A stretch of 64,000 nucleotides of DNA from Archivesica marissinica (GCA_014843695.1 CM026391.1:39102755-39166754); one strand, 5' to 3'. Shown: positions 25,024 through 35,440, counted from the first letter of the stretch. A program made the numbers and translations. The notes: generated by a model not told the origin, from the sequence alone.

Positions 25024-26135
25024 ATTCCATCCAAACAGTCATCGTTAAGAGATCACCTACCCTGGGTCAATCAGAGTGTTAAGCGAATGATTTGAAGGCG
25101 AAATAGGGCCTTTAAAAATACTAGGAAGTCAAGTACGCCTTTAAATCGCAAGAAATTCCTGGATCTAAAACATTTAGTGCGGAAAAAGGTCAAAGAGGCT
25201 TATCATCAATACCTAGAAAACATCCTAAATCTAAACAGTGCTGATGCCTCCCATCCTTACATACCAAACACCAAGAAACTTTATTCCATCCTTAAGCATT
25301 CCAAGCAAGATTCCAAATCAATGCCACCCCTAAAGCATGAAAACAAATTCCATCATGAAGAAGCTGCTAAAGCCACAGCACTGAACAAACAGTTTCAGTC
25401 TGTCTTCAGCTCCAAATCCCCACTAAGACTTACCTCCATTTGTAAAATGAAAATTCAGGACACAAATGGAAACCTGAATGGTCAATCCACGCCAAACATG
25501 AATGAGATCACAGTAAGCTCAAATGGCATAGAGAAACTTCTCAATAACCTGAACCCCCACAAGGCTAGTGGTCCTGACCAAATTAAGCCAATCATACTTA
25601 AAACCCTGTCTAAAGAACTCTCACCTATCCTTGAAGTCTTATTCCAAAAATCCCTCAACGAAGGATCACTGCCTGCCGAGTGGAAGTCAGCAAATGTTGC
25701 TCCCATTTACAAAAAATGGGACAAGTCAAACCCCGCCAACTATAGGCCTATCTCACTGACATGTGTTCTATGCAAGGTACTAGAACATATAGTTTCCTCC
25801 TCGATAGTAAAACACTTCACTAACCACAGTATTCTGTACCATTTGCAGCATGATTTTAGAGAAAAACGGTCATGCGTGACCCAACTAGTAATGCTAGTCA
25901 ATGACTTGGTTACCTCTGTCTACAATAAGCATCAGGTAGATCTCATCCTATTAGACTTCAGTAAGGCTTTCGATAAGGTCAATCACGAGAAAGTACTACT
26001 ACAAATGCATGAATATGGAGTCAGAGGTCAAACATTAAGGTGGATTAAGAGTTTTCTAGATAATAGACTCCAGTCAGTTGTCCTTAATGGTATTAGTTCA
26101 GAGGCCATTCCGGTGTCCTCTGGAGTCCCACAGGG
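25024..26135 (+). pseudogene. CR1/jockey-group LINE reverse transcriptase, 5' part
   Basis: Same frame as the endonuclease. A second stop, TGA at 25093 (KRMI*RRNRAF, probably from CGA), interrupts the linker; ATG-initiated reading resumes at 25177. RT landmarks: KASGPDQIKP, PAEWKSANVAPIYKK, YRPISLTCVLCK, motif A LILLDFSKAFDKVNH, a region like RWIKSFLDNRLQ and motif B SSGVPQG. At about 26135 one base is missing after CAGGGA, so the frame runs to a false end at 26163 instead of VLGPLLFL. Confidence 0.9.
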
Positions 26136-26648
26136 ACCGTACTTGGACCCCTGCTTTTCCTAGCCTACATAAACGACCTCCCACAAAACATCAGTTCCAA
26201 AGTCCGCATCTGTGCAGATGATACTGCAGTCTATCTATCACTGACATCTGCAAATGAGTCGGTCACACTCCAAAACGATCTTAAGAGATTAGAAGAGTGG
26301 GAGTTGGAGTGGGACATGGAATTTAACCCCTCCAAATGTCAAGTTATCCACGTCACCAGAAGGAAACATCCTATTCCCAGCAAATATAAACTCCATGGAG
26401 TCCTACTTGAGTCGGTCCCCTCAGCCAAATACCTTGGCGTGGATATCTCAAATAACCTGTCGTGGGACACCCACATAAAAAGGTCAACAAAGAAAGCAAA
26501 CCAAACATTAGGATTTCTACGTAGAAACCTCCAGGTCAAATCTGAACCCCTTAAGACCATGGCTTACCAGACACTAGTGAGACCCCAGCTTGAATATGGC
26601 TCCGAGATCTGGTCGCCCCATACCCAAACATTGATAGACCAAATTTAA
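26136..26648 (+). pseudogene. CR1/jockey-group LINE reverse transcriptase, 3' part
   Basis: Continuation after the one-base deletion: LGPLLFLAYINDLP, motif C CADDTAVYL (catalytic Asp pair), EWDMEFNPSKCQVIHV, KYLGVDISNNLSWDTHI, TLGFLRRNL and LVRPQLEYGSEIWSP. These are the fingers-palm-thumb end of the RT in this LINE group. A TAA at 26646 stands where Gln is usual (LIDQI*GVQRRAARWI); homology goes on for about 14 codons past it and then stops. Confidence 0.88.
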
Positions 26649-26690
26649 GGTGTCCAGCGAAGAGCAGCCCGCTGGATAAAGGCTGTCTGT

Positions 26691-27553
26691 AAGAAAGGTT
26701 GTCCTTGTATAATTATGTCATGGATTAATTTACATATTTCGTATGTTTTTGAGTAATTAGCATGCAATAAAAGATCAAACATTATTTTATTGTGCACAAA
26801 CAATCTCATGAATCAAATATCGGATATTATTTAGAAATCTATGCAATATTGTGATTGTCTTATCAGCTTGGATTATTTTGTGGATTGTGATGTCAGCTTG
26901 GATTATTTTGTGTGTAACTGTGGATTGTGATTGTTTGTGTAACTGTGACTGAATTTCACGAGTAACCACAAACAAACTTAATAGGTTAAAACGTAAATGT
27001 GTTAGATATTATCCATATGGTAATTAGGAAAGAAAATTGAAAATTTCTTCAACTTGCACTGGCCAAAATTGTTTGTTCTGCTGTAAATTTTATCAACCCG
27101 TCTTATATGCGAGTCCATGCCAAAACCACAGATTACAGAACCAAAGTAGGGGGGTCGTCTTATAGGCGAGTCGCCTTATAGGCGAGTAAATACGGTACTC
27201 ATACTTTTAACTTCTTTGCGGTTTTTGACGCGCAACATGTCTATGTCCCCGGGAGGGGTTCGACATTAGCGGAAGATAGATAGTAGTTGTCATTGATTGC
27301 CAAGCTTTGGGCGCTAATTACTACAGATAAGCTTTGTGTATTGCTAATTGACAGCTGGGTCAGTTTGTTGTTCAGATATTATTGATAAAATGCAGATGAT
27401 CCATTTATGTCAGTTCCAATTCAGTACTCATACAGCTAATTAGGGTGAACAAGTAAATTATCAAAAATGGGTATGATTATAAATGCTCTGAATGTGTGTA
27501 CTTCTGCTACATGTTTTCCACACATCAGTATTGTATGTTGTACATAAAACATA
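26691..27553. other. Gene-free AT-rich stretch with a DNA-transposon end
   Basis: No coding signal. 26865-26945 holds a short internal repetition of TCAGCTTGGATTATTTTGTG and AACTGTG(G/A)(A/C)T. At 27150-27197 the sequence CGCCTTATAGGCGAGTAAATACGGTA, with a second copy of its core (CTTATAGGCGAG), looks like one terminus of a small TA-inserting DNA transposon: it ends in AAATACGGTA like the element at 31063-31892. I found no matching left end, so it is a solo end or truncated. Confidence 0.45.
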
Positions 27554-27731
27554 CAGTCAAACCTGTCTTAAGCAGCCAACCAAAGGAATCACAGAAAGTG
27601 GCTTCTTAGCACAGGTGGCTGCTTAATAGAGGTCAAATGTATAATAAAACAACACATTGGGAATCTGGAAACTGACTGCTTAATACATGTTGGCTGCTTA
27701 ATGGAGGTGACTACTAACACAGGTTTTATTG
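27554..27731. mobile_element. Pogo-like MITE (178 bp) with TA duplication
   Basis: Begins CAGTCAAACCTGTCTTAA and ends ACACAGGTTTTATTG, imperfect inverted termini (CAGTCAAACCTGT against the complement CAATAAAACCTGT), flanked by TA on each side (27552-27553 and 27732-27733). The interior has repeated GGCTGCTTAAT motifs. CAGT-start termini with TA target sites fit the pogo/Tigger branch of Tc1/mariner. No transposase, so non-autonomous. Confidence 0.65.
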
Positions 27732-27733
27732 TA

Positions 27734-28795
27734 TACACATAACAGCTTTAGATTGTAATATGCAAATATAACCCCAAAATGAATACTGTATACATGTTTT
27801 ATCCACGGTACAACCAGGTTATGTATTTTACTATGTATTTTATCCTGATCAAGAACCGGTATCAAGGTAAAATTCTCCATGTAAAACAGCAGTAGGTAAA
27901 AATTGCACTTTGAAGCTAAATAATATTGAAAATTAGATTTGCGAGTATTAAAACAGACACATAAAATGCGAAATAAGCGAATATAACCTGATATACGGTA
28001 TTTCACTGTTCCAAAACATTGAAGTATAAGTTTTACTTTCAATAATTCCTTGGAATTATCAGCTGTTATTATTGTCAACAGTTAATAAAACATGTTATTG
28101 CAAGCTATTCTTCATTTTCTTTTCCAGCGGGTAATTTCCGTGGCAACGCATTATATAAACAATTTAAATGTTGATTTCCAGAATTGGCATCCTACCATAG
28201 ATTTCAGACTTGTTCGTTTTAGCCATATCACAGAATTGAGCAAAAGGCACATGGATTATGATGAAATATTGTTATAATCTATCCAATGTACATTGTATCC
28301 GACTCCGAGGCTACAAAATCTTTCTCACATCTCAAACTTAAGCTCAAATGATATGATTGGTTGATTCCAAGATTTGCTCGCAGCTCAACCAATCAGAAGC
28401 TTCAGTTTTGAGCTTGAGATTTGAGAACAGTTTTATAACTTCGGGGGGCCCAAGGTCTCCTGTTTTATTACATATAGCGGGACTCGTGATGGAGCCAACA
28501 CGTCTGAGATTTCATTATCCGAGGTATATCACAGAATTTGCCAAAAATGCACATTCCCTGTTAATGATATGATGTTATATTGTTCTGTTTTATAAACACG
28601 CCTTCCATGAATGGGAGAATCTATGATATTTTAGATGCCATGAGTCTGTGTGAGAGTTAGGGCAGGAAATATTTTGGTGTGCTCATATGGAACCTATGGT
28701 CGGAGAAGTATCCATGTCCGTGGTGTAGTGCTCCAAACCTGGAAATATACAAAACTCAATGAAACAGTGCACATATCTACATTATATGACATGGT
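27734..28795. other. Gene-free stretch with diverged repeat traces
   Basis: No supported gene. A minus-strand open frame of 126 codons (27698-28078) shows no domain and covers transposon-like text (GCGAATATAACCTGATATACGGT). Two diverged copies of CATATCACAGAATTGRSCAAAA-type sequence occur near 28222 and 28528, hinting at an old repeat. GCTCAAATGATATGATTGG near 28340 and complementary text at 28410-28430 suggest a weak foldback. Confidence 0.35.
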
Positions 28796-29153
28796 GCTGT
28801 GTGGATCAGTGGGGCTGTGTGGATCAGTGGTGCTGTGTGGATCAGTGGGGCTGTGTGGATCAGTGGTGCTGTCTGAATCAGTGGTGCTGTGTGGATCAGT
28901 GGTGCTGTGTGGATCAGTGGGGCTGTGTGGATCAGTGGTACTGTGTGGATCAGTGGGGCTGTGTGGATCAGTGGTGCTGTGTGGATCAGTGGTGCTGTGT
29001 GGATCAGTGGGGCTGTGTGGATCAGTGGTGCTGTGTGGATCAGTGGGGCTGTGTGGATCAGTGGGGCTGTGTGGATCAGTGGTACTGTGTGGATCAGTGG
29101 GGCTGTGTGGATCAGTGGTGCTGTGTGGATCAGTGGGGCTGTGTGGATCAGTG
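28796..29153. repeat. 18-bp minisatellite, first locus (about 20 copies)
   Basis: Unit CTGTGTGGATCAGTGGTG with GGG/GTG/GTA variants, ending in a T run at 29153. 18 is a multiple of 3 and the unit lacks stops in several frames on both strands, so several frames stay open throughout (CVDQWC, LCGSVV, VWISGA; HTAPLI on the other strand). These are artefacts. The same unit forms the larger array at 37307-38857. Confidence 0.97.
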
Positions 29154-29436
29154 TTTTTTTTTTTCCAAAGTTACTATGTTCAGAAACAGTATGTATGCAT
29201 ATATTATTGGATATCGTACATTGATATGCGCCATGCATTTGAAAGAGACATATATATAATAAAGAAAGTCTTAAGAAGATGTCCACAGAAGGAAGAGGAA
29301 AATGGATACATATATATTATTTTTCAATAGTCTCTGTATTTAGCAGTTGAACACAGACACTCAAACAAGAAAACAATCCCTGATATATACAAACGCTGTT
29401 TTATAAAATGATTATAAATAATATTTAAATTAAAAG
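29154..29436. other. Unique spacer, no feature
   Basis: A T run (29153-29164), then AT-rich unique sequence. No gene, promoter box or terminal repeat that I can support. Confidence 0.4.
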
Positions 29437-29697
29437 AGGAAGTCGTGATAGCGCGGTGGATGCACGTTCGCTTCAGATGCGAAAGGTCCGGAGTTCGAGC
29501 CCCACTGGAGCCGTTACGATTGTGCCCTTAGGCAAGGCATTTAAATTCCACGTTGCCTCTTCTCTCTCCCTCGTGGCGATGGATTCCATCAGGAATGAGG
29601 TCTCGAGAGTGATTTATATAAGTTGAAATAACTTGTTTCGCAATCGAGCTAAAATAAATTTGTATAAAAAAAAGAAAGAAAAAAAAAAAAAAAAAAA
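29437..29697 (+). mobile_element. tRNA-derived SINE, full length with poly(A)
   Basis: Head GTCGTGATAGCGCGGTGGATGCACG (A-box region; only TAGCGCGGTGG is the box itself) followed by the B box GTTCGAGCC at about 29494 and CCACTGGAGCCG. The body has GATTGTGCCCTTAGGCAAGG, GCGATGGATTCCATC and GAATGAGGTCTCGAGAG, then CTTGTTTCGCAATCGAGC, AATAAA and an A-rich tail to 29697. It abuts the 3' part of the minus-strand LINE at 29698. A truncated relative in opposite orientation lies at 49949-50115. No clear target duplication. Confidence 0.85.
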
Positions 29698-30090
29698 GCA
29701 ACTCATATGCTCAAATGATTTACGGTTATGTTGGTTTATCTTGTTTTTCATAAATGCTATTTGATATTCAATGTCCCTTCTGGTCTTCAAATATTTTTAA
29801 AAAAACATAAAAGAAGGAAGAGTTTTTTCAGGTTTGCATTTGAAAATGAAATATTTAGCTAGAAAAATAATAAAGTTGATCAATGTATCTTTCAAATTAG
29901 ATTGTGGAATCCCAAAAGATATTGTTTGCCGACAAATTTTAATGTTAATATTATTTGTAGCAAGAAAGGATCGCAATCTTGACCAAAAATGTTGACAGGC
30001 ATGGCAATCCCAGAACAAATGGTCCAAGGTTTCATCATGCATGTTGCAAAAATCACATAAAGTAGATGGAGCAATTTTACATTTTAGATT
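29698..30090 (-). pseudogene. Second Tx1/L1-like LINE: C-terminal finger domain
   Basis: On the minus strand the segment reads CDFCNMHDETLDHLFWDC (C-x2-C-x7-H-x4-C, the same finger as at about 12456), then FLAKYFIFKCKPEKTLPS and, after a one-base shift near 29800, KYLKTRRDIEYQIAF to KSFEHMSC at the SINE boundary. The stop codon and 3' UTR are not visible because the SINE A-tail abuts at 29697. Confidence 0.82.
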
Positions 30091-31060
30091 TTAGAAGGTA
30101 CCTGTTTGTTGGTATATACGCATTAAATATTTGTATTGAAATATTCGTAGCCGTGTATCTAATGTACATGTAAACGGAACTAAATATATGTTTCTCCAAT
30201 TCAGATCATCAAATTGAGTATTCCATTTTTGTTCTGCCTTAAAGTATTGTTGTCTATTTTCTGGAGATTTTTCAAGATACTTCTGGTAAAGAGATCTATT
30301 GTTTTTCTTTACTTTTAACATATTATTAATAAAACATGTTTTGGGCTCAATGCTGTTAGCAGCTTGGGTGTTCAATTTAATTTTCCAATCATTTGGAATA
30401 CTGTTCAATAAACTGTTATATATTAAGAATGCTCCATCAGATAGACTATATAGGTCTCTTAATTCAATAAAGTTATAGAAACGTTTAAGTCTGAAATCAT
30501 ATATATGTTCTATGAATTTTATACCTCTGTTAAAAAGTTCTTTGTTAAAAAACATTTTGTTATTTGCTTGTATGAACGAGTTATTCCAGATAATTTCTTT
30601 TGGAATATTCTCAGGTTCCATTTCAAAATGTATCTTTGTCCAGCTAGTTACAATGTTACGAATAAAGTCATTTTTAAACATTTTCTTAACATCTTTATCT
30701 TGTAAGTTAGATTCAAATACTAATATTCCTCCAATTCTATCGAGTTCTCTTTTATAATAATCTTTCCAGCTACCCATATTATTGTCATCAAATAGTCTGT
30801 AAACCCAACTGCATTTAAAGGTATTTAAAGAGGCATTGTCATCAATAATTTTTAGGCCTCCTTTATCATATTCAAGCTTTATTGTTCTTCTAGCTATTTT
30901 TTCTGGCTTATTATCCCATAAAAATCGATAAAATATTCTTGTTATATCACTTATTACATATTCTTGTTTTATCACTTATTACATATTCTTGTTATATCAC
31001 TTATTACATATTCTGGGGGGTCGTGTAATACTGTTAAGGGGTAAATCAATTTAGGCATAA
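30091..31060 (-). pseudogene. Second Tx1/L1-like LINE: post-RT region
   Basis: Continues left of the MITE as MPKLIYPLTVL, then a 25-bp triplication (30936-31010) that repeats YVISDITRI and shifts frame, then FYRFLWDNKPEKIARR, YDKGGLKIID and WVYRLFDDNNMGSW. The rest reads EIIWNNSFI, IPNDWKIKL and FTCTLDTRLRIFQYKYLMRIYQ. This aligns segment by segment with 11498-12450 of the first LINE. It ends at a stop near 30091 with the frame moving for the finger domain. Confidence 0.85.
30936..31010. repeat. 25-bp unit, three tandem copies
   Basis: TTCTTGTTATATCACTTATT plus ACATA, at 30936, 30961 and 30986; the middle copy has one T for A. Two extra copies (50 nt) shift the LINE frame. Confidence 0.95.
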
Positions 31061-31062
31061 TA

Positions 31063-31892
31063 CCGTATTTAGCTGTGTATAGTGCGCACATTTCTTACTG
31101 AAATCCTCATCCATTTTATCTACTGCGCATTATACACCAGTACAGACATCAGGACATTTTTTTCCGGACCAAAATTTTGTGAAAAAACTGAAATTCGACC
31201 CGAACGGCCCACAGTCATTCTATAAGTTGTTACATTCGACAATCGTTATAAACTAGCTATTAAAACCAGTTGCCGATAGTCTATATAAATAAATCAAATG
31301 AATAAGACCACAAAATTAGCATATATTTCGTTTATTTTGGCAAACTTTGATGAATTTAATTGAAAAGGTAAATGCATAAAAAATGGCGATTTGATAACAT
31401 CACGTGGTTTTATCGTATGTAATATTTCCCGTACTTTTCGCGTACTTCGCCGTACAATGTACAATGCATTGCATAAAAAAAAAACTTTTTTGGCTGCAGT
31501 ATTTCAATTGATTGTAGCGATAATTAATTTCGACAAACCTTTCACAATGGGTCCCAGTTAATTAGGTAGGCTTCACGTGTTGAGAAGTTTGAGCATCTGC
31601 TGACATGTTTGAGAACGTGTTGAGATGTTTGAGAACGTGTCGAGAAATTTGAGCAGGTGTGCCCGAGTGCGTTACCGTTACTCGATGAGGTATATCTCGA
31701 GTGATTAATATAAGTTGTAAAAATCACGGAGCACAATTTTTAGCGATTCTTGAGAAATGTTAAATTTTGACTTGGAAAATTGCGTTTTTCACGTGCGCAG
31801 TATACATAGGAACTCAGTTTTTCCGCCGATTTTCGTGCCAGATCGTGGGTGCGCACTATACACGGTAGCGCACTATACACAGCTAAATACGG
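31063..31892. mobile_element. 830-bp TIR DNA transposon (non-autonomous) inserted in the LINE
   Basis: Left end CCGTATTTAGCTGTGTATAG at 31063 and its exact complement CTATACACAGCTAAATACGG at the right end (31873-31892); the pairing goes on for several more bases (TGCGC). A TA stands on each side (31061-31062 and 31893-31894). Removing the element and one TA rejoins the LINE reading frame (LKTF then MPKLIYPLTV), which shows the insertion site exactly. There is a further inner GTGCGCACTATACACGG motif. No transposase coding. TA target and these termini fit the Tc1/mariner/pogo superfamily. Confidence 0.88.
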
Positions 31893-31894
31893 TA

Positions 31895-33616
31895 AACGTC
31901 TTTAATACTGTTATTTTTCCTAGCAATGATAAGTGATACTTTCCCCACAATTTAAGGTTTGAAGTTACCTGATTTATTTTCGGTGTTAAATTTAATTCAT
32001 GAATTTTCTTTTTATCATTTACAAAAACTATTCCAAGTGTAGAAGCTTTTTCTGATGTCCAACTAAATTTGTTCTCTTTGCAGTGGATTATTCCGCTATT
32101 TCTTAACGATCCTGCTCTTAAAACAACAGATTTTTTCACATTTAATTTCAGTCCTGAGACAGTACTATATGCGTCAATTGTTTTAATGAGATTACTAAAG
32201 GATGCCTCTGTGTCATCTGTTACAAATGTAGCATCATCAGCGAAGAGACTTCTTAATTTCTTCATTAACAAGTTTAATCCCACTAATCTCTTTATTGTTT
32301 CTTACTGATAGAGATAAAGTTTCTATCGCTATAACAAATAAATACGGATGAGATTACTAAAGGATGCCTCTGTGTCATCTGTTACAAATGTAGCATCATC
32401 AGCGAAAAGAGACTTCTTAATTTCTTCATTAACAAGTTTAATCCCACTAATCTCTTTATTGTTTCTTACTGATAGAGATAAAGTTTCTATCGCTATAACA
32501 AATAAATACGGAGATAACGGACATCCTTGACGTACCCCTCTTCCAACATTAAAGAACTCCGATAAGAAACCATTATTCGATATTGAACTTTGTATGTCAG
32601 TATAGAACATTTTTATCCATTTGATCATTGATTCTCCAAAATTAAAATATTTAAGTGTTCTATAGATAAAATTATGATCTAAGCTGTCAAATGCTTTTTC
32701 AAAATCCCTGGTAGATTATTTTCATTTAAATGGTCTAGTACGTCATATAACAGTCTAATATTTTCACCTATATATCTGTTTTTGATAAACCCTGTCTGCG
32801 ATTTGTGAATTATCTTTGGTAGTGTTTTTATTCTATTAGATATTGCTTTTGTTGCAATTTTATAGTCGGTATTCACTATTCAACAGGGAAATTGGTCTCC
32901 AGTTATTTAAAATATTTAAATCGGTATCTTTTTTTGGTATTAAAGTAATTATTCCTTGTTTCTGCAACTGAGATAGATTACCAATTTCATACGCATAATT
33001 AATTGATTTAAGGAAGAAATGTTTTATATCTAGCCAGAATAACTTGTAAAACTCAGCCATAATTCCGTCAGAGCCAGGACTTTTTTATTATTTTGCATAC
33101 TTAATAATGCTGTTGAACATTCATAATCAGTCAAAGTACCTTCGCAAATATGTGTATCTTCCTCAGTTAACTTAGGAACACTTTCATCAGGTGGAAAGAG
33201 ATCTTCATTATTATTATCAAGAGTTTTCATTTCATATAGATTTCGATAAAATGATCTCGTTTCTGTTAATATCTCCTTAGGGTCAGTTATGTCTTTGTTG
33301 TCAACAGTTAATTTTGCTATAGTTTCACTTCTCTTCTTTTCCAAATTCGAAAATATTTTGAATTTCTTTCAAATCCCTCAATATGTTGTGCTTTTGAACG
33401 GATGAATATTCCTTTAGCCCGTTCTACAAGTTGTTCAAGTTTTATCCTATTTTCTCTTAATAATTCATGTTTTTCATCATCTGGGTTTTCTGAAATTTCC
33501 AGCTCTAATGCATTAATACATGTATATGTAATTAAATCTTTTTCATCTTGAAGTTCACCTTTCTTTTTAAAACTACAATATTTTATACTAACATTTCTAA
33601 TGGTTCCCTTAATCAA
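31895..33616 (-). pseudogene. Second Tx1/L1-like LINE: reverse transcriptase, fragmented
   Basis: Pieces in order on the minus strand: a basic linker (about 33616-33317); a segment ending YECSTALLSMQNNK (33344-33030); AEFYKLFWLDI and NWRPISLLNSEYR (33060-32860); KSQTGFIKNRYIGENIRLL (32876-32679); DFEKAFDS with the catalytic Asp but a small deletion just before it (near 32705); RGVRQGCPLSPYLF; and FADDATFVTDD twice (see the duplication at 32187-32510). The last part is STLGIVFVNDKKK to LLGKITVLKTF, where the MITE enters. Each junction is a frameshift or deletion. Confidence 0.85.
32187..32510. repeat. 161/163-bp tandem duplication across the RT active-site region
   Basis: ATGAGATTACTAAAGGATGC begins at 32187 and again at 32348, and both copies run through GCATCATCAGCGAA and the text up to CAAATAAATACGG. 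The only clear difference is two extra A (GCGAAGAGAC against GCGAAAAGAGAC). On the minus strand this repeats the FADD motif C of the dead LINE, giving two partial RT ends. The near identity of the copies in an otherwise decayed element suggests the duplication is much younger than the LINE. Confidence 0.93.
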
Positions 33617-33757
33617 TTCCCACAGTGTAACTGGATTTGCTTCTTTGTTAAAATCTACAGTTTCTTGTATTTGTTTCCTTATTTCTATTTGATAAGATTC
33701 ATCTAGTATTACAGAGTTATTTAATTTGTAAAATCCCCGGCCCCTTAGATTTTTAGT

Positions 33758-34465
33758 TCAATCTATATTCATCATTACTAATGAATGATCCGATCGAAGT
33801 CCAGTTGATATTTTGCAGTTTAAGATCCTGTTAACTATATTGTTTGAAATTAGGAAAAAGTCGAGTCTGCAAAATATAGGGGCTCTGTTATTTGAATGCC
33901 AAGTGGATTGCTTTGAGTCGGGATTTTTGATGCGCCATATGTCACTTAGCTCGTAGTTTTCTATGATATGGTTCAATTTTTCTCTTGTTTTTTTGTTAGT
34001 GTCTACACGTCCATTTTTCTTATCTTTATTTACATCAATTACTCGATTGAAATCTCCCCCAATAATAAATGTTTCATCATCGTGTTCTGCAATATAATTT
34101 TCAATTAATTAAAAAAACTGAACATCGTCAACATTAGGTGCATAAATATTTAAAATAGATATATCAGAACCATTTATCTTTAACTTTAGCGATTGTAGTC
34201 TACCAACATATAACTCTTTATATTCAATTACCTCATAGTTTCTATCCAGCAGAATCCCTACACCCATGCTATTGGAACTATTTCCACTAAGAAAGATATT
34301 TTCACTCCATTCTTTTCTCCAGCTTTGAAGATTATTCTCCTTATAATGAATTTCTTGTAATAAGCAAATTGAGTATTTATTGTGTTTTAACCAGTCAAAT
34401 ATTTGATTTCTCTTTCTAGTATCACCTAGTCCTTTAACGTTAAAGGTACATAACTTAATAGTCAT
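33758..34465 (-). pseudogene. Second Tx1/L1-like LINE: endonuclease domain
   Basis: Starts at the ATG complementary to 34463-34465. KLCTFNVKGLGD holds the metal-binding Asn, CLLQEIHYKE the catalytic Glu, then LSGNSSNSMGVGILL and ILNIYAPN. A stop near 34110 interrupts it, but the frame goes on as IIGGDFNRVIDVN, then ENYELSDIWRI, CRLDFFLISN and LRSDHSLVMMNID (active Asp/His). Similarity to the endonuclease at 8359-9080 is clear residue by residue, yet the two are different copies or subfamilies. Confidence 0.85.
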
Positions 34466-34740
34466 ATCTGTATATGTGAGGTATATATTCTATGTAGCCG
34501 TGTAATATATCATAGGTTATGTTTTCATTCAGCATAAGTACATACATCAGGAATGTAAAGACAAGTATCCATAAAATAAAAAATGAAAGTGTTGCTGACA
34601 TATTGAATGTGTGTGCAAGGCAGCATATTTCAATATGTACAAATCTGTGCAATATACATCTATAAACATATACAAGTAAGTGGTATTATTTAGCCTAGCT
34701 TTATCGAAATGAAAAATAAAGAAGGCCAGTCGGTTAGCTT
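34466..34740. other. Sequence upstream of the minus-strand LINE
   Basis: AT-rich, no recognisable LINE ORF1. A 65-codon minus-strand open frame (34455-34652) with one hydrophobic stretch has no supporting motif. It could be the ORF1-ORF2 spacer or the 5' truncation junction. Confidence 0.35.
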
Positions 34741-35170
34741 AGAGAATTATAAATATCAATCACGTTTTACAAATATAAAATTGGACATAATTATGCTGTC
34801 GCATCTACTCCCGCTATCATGTTTGTATAAAATAATATTCCTCAACGAATGGCGTAGATGTTAGCAAGGGGAGTAAATGTAATATTCATAGTGATGAATA
34901 GCTTGATCAATGATCGCGTGGCAGACGACATGGTGTTTACATTCGTAAGGGAGATAATTATGTCAATAACTATAGCTTTCTTTAATAACGTGGACGTAAT
35001 TATAAATATCAATCACATTTTACAAATATAAAATTGGACATAATTATGCTGTCGCATCTACTCATAGGCTATCATGTTTTTATAAAATAATATTCCTCAA
35101 CGAATGGCGTAGATGTTAACAAGGGGAGTAAATGTAATACTCATAATGATGAATAGCTTGATCAATGATC
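34741..35170. repeat. Pair of about 175-bp direct repeats, about 252 bp apart
   Basis: 34741-34917 and 34994-35170 share AATTATAAATATCAATCACR, GGACATAATTATGCTGTCGC, TCCTCAACGAATGGCGTAG and GAATAGCTTGATCAATGATC in the same order with a few substitutions (ACTCCCG/ACTCATAGG, TTAGCA/TTAACA). About 75 bp of unique sequence separates them. They could be two copies of an unknown dispersed repeat or a local duplication. Confidence 0.9.
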
Positions 35171-35440
35171 TGATCAATATGACCAGGTGTTTTACATTAC
35201 TTGCGTTAATAACGTAATGTAAGTGATTACATGTATAGTATTACCGTCCATCGGCCTATCTTTATATAGACCAAACATAAATGGTTATATCTATGCACAC
35301 ATAATCACTGTCTATACATATGTAATTATCGCTCATGGAAGTAAGAACACATTTACAATATACAACCAATTATGATGAGCACACTGAAGCGTATAATCGA
35401 GGTATTCAGCGTATTAGGTAGTTTTCACCTGATGTATCAA
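35171..35440. other. Unique AT-rich sequence, no feature
   Basis: No gene or repeat signal beyond short AT-rich words. It leads directly into the 37-bp array. Confidence 0.4.

Larger units (their letters stand above)
24073..26690 (+). mobile_element. CR1/jockey-group LINE ORF2, decayed and 3' truncated
   Basis: Endonuclease then reverse transcriptase in the order of CR1/Rex/jockey-group non-LTR elements: KVQIINCRS, IGYESWL, FRRDR, AGDLNLSMMDW, SDHNVVEI; then HKASGPDQI, NYRPISLTC, LDFSKAFDKVNH, SSGVPQG, CADDTAVYL and KYLGVDI. Two nonsense codons (TAG 25021-25023, TGA 25093-25095), one frameshift near 26135 and a further stop at 26646-26648 disable it. Homology fades at about 26690 after RRAARWIKAV, so the 3' end is missing. 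It is clearly a different group from the Tx1/L1-like elements in this window: no CxxC-H-C tail, a typical short RT, and higher GC. Confidence 0.9.
29698..34465 (-). mobile_element. Second Tx1/L1-like LINE, minus strand, heavily decayed
   Basis: Same group as the element at 8359-13021, in the other orientation and more decayed. From right to left: endonuclease (34465-33758), linker and RT (about 33616-31895), an 830-bp MITE (31063-31892), post-RT region (31060-30091) and the finger C-terminus (about 30090-29700). Breaks include many frameshifts, a 161/163-bp tandem duplication over the RT active site, a 25-bp triplication and the MITE. No ORF1 is seen directly upstream. The 3' end is cut by the SINE at 29697. 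Confidence 0.9.

Noticed and set aside
27698..28078. 126-codon minus-strand ORF
   Set aside because: Unusual composition (Ile/Leu/Tyr/Cys from AT-rich text), overlaps the MITE end and transposon-like words, no domain.
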